A stretch of 10,041 nucleotides of DNA. It comes from JBDIBB01 sp039812685 (GTDB lineage: Bacteria > Acidobacteriota > Vicinamibacteria > Vicinamibacterales > JAFNAJ01). The position numbers and the translations under genes were made by a program. Each line of letters opens with the position of its first letter. The stretch's first letter is position 1. Positions 6,492 through 10,041 of the stretch are shown here, piece after piece. The notes beneath the pieces are model-generated. The model was given only the letters and a program-made list of their open reading frames with translations. It did not search any database and was not told the origin of the DNA. The stretch spans positions 1 to 10,041 of the forward strand of contig JBDIBB010000138.1 of assembly GCA_039812685.1 (NCBI GenBank), written 5' to 3'.

Positions 6492-9400
6492 CCCTTCCCG
6501 TCTCGCCACGGGCCACGCGCCTGCTGCGGGTGCCCACGCCAGGCGCCGCGCAGCAGACGCTGGCCGCGCTCGTCGCGCCGCTCGATCCGGCGCTGGCGTC
6601 CGACACCGTCGTCGTGGTGCCGAGCGCGTCGGCCGCCGCGCAGGCCCGCCGGACGATCGAGCGGCTGCACGCCGCCGGGCGCGTACCGGCCGCCGTGTTC
6701 GCGCAGATCGGCGCCGCGCAACCTCCGCCGCGGCCGGCGCTCTGCCTGCCGGCCTTCCTCACGCGCGACGGCCTCTACGCGCTGCTGCACGCCCGGCTCG
6801 CCGGCGCGGCGCCGCTGGTCGACGACTTCGTGCGCGAGGCGATTCTTCGCGCGGCGGCCGAGGAGGCCAGCCGCGCCGGCGCGCCGCCGCCCTTCACGCT
6901 GCGCCCCGGCATCCTCGCGGAGATGCTGATCTTCCACGACACGCTCACCCGCCTGCGGCGGACGGCCGACGACGTGGAGCGCCTGCTCGTGACGACGCTC
7001 GCGGCCGAGGCCGGCACCGATCGCGGCGCCGCGCGGCTGCTCGAGCAGACACGATTCCTCGTCGCCGCCTTTCGCGCCTTCCAGCGGCGCGCCGGCCAGC
7101 TCGATGCGCTCGACGAGCACGGCCTCCGCACGCTCGCCCTGGAACGCGGGCCAGCCCCCGCGCTGCGGCACGTCATCGTCACCGCGGCGGACGCCGCCGC
7201 GGATCCGGCCGGGTTGTGGCCCGCCGACTTCGACCTGCTCGCGCGCCTGCCGGGCCTGGCGCGCCTCGACGTCATCGCGACCGACGCCATGCTGTCGGCA
7301 GGCTTCGACGAGCGCCTCGAGCGCCGTCTGCCCGGCATCGAGTCGCTGCGCGTCGACACCCTCGCGCCGCCGCCCATCCTGCGCGTGCCGCAACAGGCAC
7401 AGGGCCAGCGTTTCTTCGTCAGCCGCGATCGCGAGGAGGAACTGCACCTGCTGGCGCGTGAGCTGAAACTCGCGGCGGCAGGCGCCGACCGCAGCCTGCC
7501 CGGACCCGTGGCGCCGGACGCCCATGCCATCGTCGTCCAGCGTCCCCTGCCCTATCTCTACCTCGCCCGCCACGCCCTCGACGACGCCGGCGTGCCGTGG
7601 ACCGCATCCGACGCGCTGCCGCTGGCGGCCGAGCCTTACGCTGCCGCGGTCGACGTCGTCGGCGAGTGCGCGATCGCCGAGTGCGCGCGGCCGCAGCTCT
7701 CCGCGCTGCTGCGATCGCCGCACCTTCGGTTCCCGGTCGATGACGCGCGCCAGGTGAACGAGGACGACGTGCGGCGGCTGGACGAGGCGCTGGATCGCGC
7801 GAGCTATGTCGGCGGGCTCGATCGCCTGCGCGAGTGGCTCGCGAGCCGGATCGCGGAGCGGGAAGCCGACGGCATGGGCTCCGGCGGCGACGCCAGTCGT
7901 GCCGAGATCCGGCGTCTGGCGGCGGTGGCGCCGGGGCTGCTGGCCGTGGTCGACACCCTGGCTCCCCTGACGACCCGTGCCAGGCTGTCGGCGCTCGTAT
8001 CGTCGTTCACGGCGTTCCTCGATCGCTACGAGACGACGCCGCGCGCCGGCGACGACGATCCGGAACGGCATCGGCGTGCGAGGGCGGCCATCCGGCTGGC
8101 GCTGCGGCGCCTGCGCGAGGCGGCCGAGGCGCATCACGATCCGGAGGTCGACATCCGCCAGCTCATGGCGCTGCTGCGCCGGTGGATCGAGGCCCGCACG
8201 TTCACGCCACGCGTGGGCGAGGCGGGCGTGCACCTGCTCGACGCCGACGCCGCGCGCTTCGCCGACGTGGCGCACGTCTGGGTGCTGGGCGCGGTCGACG
8301 GCGACTGGCCGGCGCCGGGGCGCCGCGACATCTTCTACCCGCCGGCGCTGCTGGCCGACCTCGACTGGCCGCGGGACACCGACCGCCGCGCCGCCGCGCG
8401 CGCGCAGTTCACCGACCTGCTGGGACTGGCGCGGTGTTCGGTCACGGTCTCCACCTTCACGCTCGAGGACGACGCCATCGTCGAGGCGTCGGTGCTGCTG
8501 GAGGAACTGGATCACGCCGGCCTGGCCGTGGTGCAGGTGTCACCCCCGCCGGCCGTGCGCGTCGACACCGGCGATGCCCTCTGTCACGCGCCGGTAGCGC
8601 CCGAGGCGTGCGCGGCCGGGACACGCGAGTGGCTTGCCGGACGGCAGCGCCGGAGCGAAGGCCCATCGTCTCGTTTGCACGGATACGTGGGCGCCCTCGC
8701 GCGCGACTCGCACACGGTGACGCAGATCGACACCTGGATCGAGTGTCCGTTCAGGTACTTCGCGCGGCACGTGCTCGATCTCGAGGACGAGCAGGAGCCC
8801 GACCAGGGGCTTCCGCCGCGCGAGCGCGGCGAACTCGTCCATGCGATCTTCGAACGGTTCTTCCGCCGGTGGGGCGCGAGCGGCCGGGGGGCGGTGACGG
8901 CCGGCACGCTCGACGCCGCGCGCGCGTTGATGCGGGACGTGGTCGAGGAAGCCCTCGCGGGTCTCGATGCCGCGGACGCCGCGCTGGAGCGTACGCGGCT
9001 TCTCGGTTCGGCGGTGTCCACCGGCATGGGCGACCTCGTCCTCGATCTCGAGGTGGAGCGTGGTCTCCCGGTCATCGAACGGCGCCTCGAGGAGCGCTTC
9101 GAGGGCCGCTTCCCCATCGCCGGTCCGGACGGCGCCGAGCGGCCCATCGCGCTGCGCGGCAAGGCCGATCGGATCGATCTGCTCGAGGGCGGCCGCATCG
9201 ATCTCTTCGATTACAAGACCGGGCGCGCTCCCGATCGCTCCGTGCAGTTGCCCGTCTACGCGCACGTGGCCGAACTGCGGCTCGCCGGCCATGGCGGCCA
9301 GCACTGGACTGCCGGTTCGGCCGACTACGTGGCGCTGCGTGGCCGGCCGCTCACGCACGCGCTGGGGCGTCGGCCCGAGGACCGCGCCGAGCGGATGCGC

Positions 9401-9562
9401 GACGCACAGGCGTCGCTGGTGAAGGCCGTCGACGCGATCGCCGCCGGTGAGTTCCCGCCGCGGCCGCTGACCCGGCGGACCTGTTCCTGGTGCGCGTACG
9501 CCGTGGTCTGCCGCAAGGACTACGTGGACGCAGCCGACGGTGACGACGATGACCAGGCCTGA
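6488..9562 (+). CDS. addB: AddB-like helicase-nuclease subunit with Fe-S PD-(D/E)XK nuclease domain
   Basis: A 1024-residue protein predicted to work with the next gene product to unwind and resect double-strand DNA ends. The N-terminal half has an AddB-style inactivated helicase fold: the strand at 40-45 (TVVVVP) is followed by SASAAAQARR instead of a Walker A motif. A helicase-C-like segment reads GAVDGDWP at 601-608. The C-terminal nuclease shows H785 in GELVHAIFERF, D894 in GKADRIDL, D908-Y-K910 in DYKTG, and then QLPVYA. Four cysteines, C753 in ECPF plus C999, C1002 and C1008 (C-x2-C-x5-C), match the 4Fe-4S clasp of AddB and Cas4 nucleases. The start is the GTG that overlaps the previous stop. 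An alternative family label is the AddB-related 'probable DNA repair protein' group (TIGR03623). Cytosolic. Confidence 0.88.
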   Translation: MTLPVSPRATRLLRVPTPGAAQQTLAALVAPLDPALASDTVVVVPSASAAAQARRTIERLHAAGRVPAAVFAQIGAAQPPPRPALCLPAFLTRDGLYALLHARLAGAAPLVDDFVREAILRAAAEEASRAGAPPPFTLRPGILAEMLIFHDTLTRLRRTADDVERLLVTTLAAEAGTDRGAARLLEQTRFLVAAFRAFQRRAGQLDALDEHGLRTLALERGPAPALRHVIVTAADAAADPAGLWPADFDLLARLPGLARLDVIATDAMLSAGFDERLERRLPGIESLRVDTLAPPPILRVPQQAQGQRFFVSRDREEELHLLARELKLAAAGADRSLPGPVAPDAHAIVVQRPLPYLYLARHALDDAGVPWTASDALPLAAEPYAAAVDVVGECAIAECARPQLSALLRSPHLRFPVDDARQVNEDDVRRLDEALDRASYVGGLDRLREWLASRIAEREADGMGSGGDASRAEIRRLAAVAPGLLAVVDTLAPLTTRARLSALVSSFTAFLDRYETTPRAGDDDPERHRRARAAIRLALRRLREAAEAHHDPEVDIRQLMALLRRWIEARTFTPRVGEAGVHLLDADAARFADVAHVWVLGAVDGDWPAPGRRDIFYPPALLADLDWPRDTDRRAAARAQFTDLLGLARCSVTVSTFTLEDDAIVEASVLLEELDHAGLAVVQVSPPPAVRVDTGDALCHAPVAPEACAAGTREWLAGRQRRSEGPSSRLHGYVGALARDSHTVTQIDTWIECPFRYFARHVLDLEDEQEPDQGLPPRERGELVHAIFERFFRRWGASGRGAVTAGTLDAARALMRDVVEEALAGLDAADAALERTRLLGSAVSTGMGDLVLDLEVERGLPVIERRLEERFEGRFPIAGPDGAERPIALRGKADRIDLLEGGRIDLFDYKTGRAPDRSVQLPVYAHVAELRLAGHGGQHWTAGSADYVALRGRPLTHALGRRPEDRAERMRDAQASLVKAVDAIAAGEFPPRPLTRRTCSWCAYAVVCRKDYVDAADGDDDDQA

Positions 9563-10041
9563 CGGCGACGACCGCCAACCCGGACTGTTCGGGTCAGGCG
9601 GCGATGGGCCGCTTCCGGCCGAGCCGGCCGAGTCGGCCGAGGCAGCCCGCGCGCCGGCGACCATCGCGCCGCCCGACGCCGCCGAGCGCGCCTACGCCAC
9701 CGACCCGCGCCACAACGTGGTGCTCGAGGCCTCGGCCGGCACCGGCAAGACCACGGTGCTGGTGCATCGCTACCTGAACCTGCTCGGCGCCGGCGTGGAT
9801 CCATCGCACATCCTCGCGATGACCTTCACGCGCAAGGCCGCCGCCGAGATGCGCCAGCGGATCGTCGCCGAACTGCGGCAGGGTGCGGCGCGATCCGAGG
9901 CGGGGCGGGCGCGCTGGCTGCGCGTGCGGGATCGCGTGGGCGAGATCGCCATCAGCACGATCGATGCCTTCTGCCTGTCGCTGCTGCGTGAGTTCCCGCT
10001 CGAGGCCGGGCTCGACCCGTCGTTCCGGCTGGCCGACGAGA
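9549..10041 (+). CDS. addA: AddA-like UvrD/Rep-family helicase, N-terminal part (cut by right edge)
   Basis: The first 164 codons of an SF1A helicase. Walker A is ASAGTGKTTV at 61-70 (K67), motif Ia is MTFTRKAAAEMRQR at 91-104, and the AddA/RecB-type block ISTIDAFCLSLLREFP spans 135-150, followed by LDPSFRLADE at 155-164. The block and the trailing LDPSFRLADE are close to AddA subunits rather than plain UvrD. The ATG at 9549 lies 14 bases inside the AddB-like gene, so the two are probably translated together. Residues 1-40 are a low-complexity extension rich in Pro, Ala and Glu with QPGLF at 10-14, which resembles a beta-clamp-binding peptide. AddA normally ends in its own PD-(D/E)XK nuclease; whether this one does cannot be seen here. 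Confidence 0.87.
   Translation, partial: MTRPDGDDRQPGLFGSGGDGPLPAEPAESAEAARAPATIAPPDAAERAYATDPRHNVVLEASAGTGKTTVLVHRYLNLLGAGVDPSHILAMTFTRKAAAEMRQRIVAELRQGAARSEAGRARWLRVRDRVGEIAISTIDAFCLSLLREFPLEAGLDPSFRLADE

Noticed and set aside
6128..8515. A 795-codon open frame on the minus strand
   Set aside because: It lies wholly antisense to the exported-protein and AddB-like genes, is rich in Arg, Gly and Ala without domain motifs, and is the usual high-GC shadow of real coding sequence.

Overview
The window is about 70% GC and packed with genes. Long open frames appear on the antisense strand of most genes, as expected at this GC content. Gene content and protein style fit a free-living, Gram-negative, soil-type bacterium. 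My best guess is an Acidobacteriota member of the Vicinamibacteria type: secreted serine hydrolase, lipoprotein-like hypotheticals, and an AddB-like/AddA-like pair next to an uncharacterised exported protein. That placement is an impression, not a computed result.

Left block (1-3425, + strand): a serine beta-lactamase/esterase-family hydrolase cut by the left edge; a 94-aa single-pass membrane protein with a TTG start; a YihG/PlsC-like membrane acyltransferase with intact HX4D and EGTR motifs; and a 162-aa exported protein of unknown function. The last three are closely spaced (67 and 29 bases) and may be one envelope-related transcription unit.

Middle block (3469-4811, - strand): a 74-aa protein of unknown function, then a signal-peptide-bearing L-asparaginase. 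The two overlap by a GTGA stop/start. The unit converges on the left block, with a bulged 9-bp hairpin (3427-3450) between them. A candidate promoter (TTGATC-17-GACAAT) sits at the right spacing upstream of the small gene.

Divergent intergenic region (4812-5102): it holds the minus-strand promoter candidate, a 22-bp direct repeat pair (4961-5004), three 10-bp direct repeat units (5041-5070), and a plus-strand promoter candidate almost touching the start codon of the next gene.

Right block (5103 to the right edge, + strand): a 462-aa exported, helix-rich protein of unknown function; a 1024-aa AddB-like helicase-nuclease subunit with an Fe-S-type PD-(D/E)XK nuclease domain; and the first 164 residues of an AddA-like UvrD-family helicase. 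The three genes overlap (GTGA, then 14 bases), so they form one tightly coupled operon. The AddB/AddA part is expected to resect double-strand DNA ends for recombinational repair. Coupling it to an exported protein is the oddest feature of the window. I see no CRISPR array, tRNA, rRNA, insertion sequence or phage gene.
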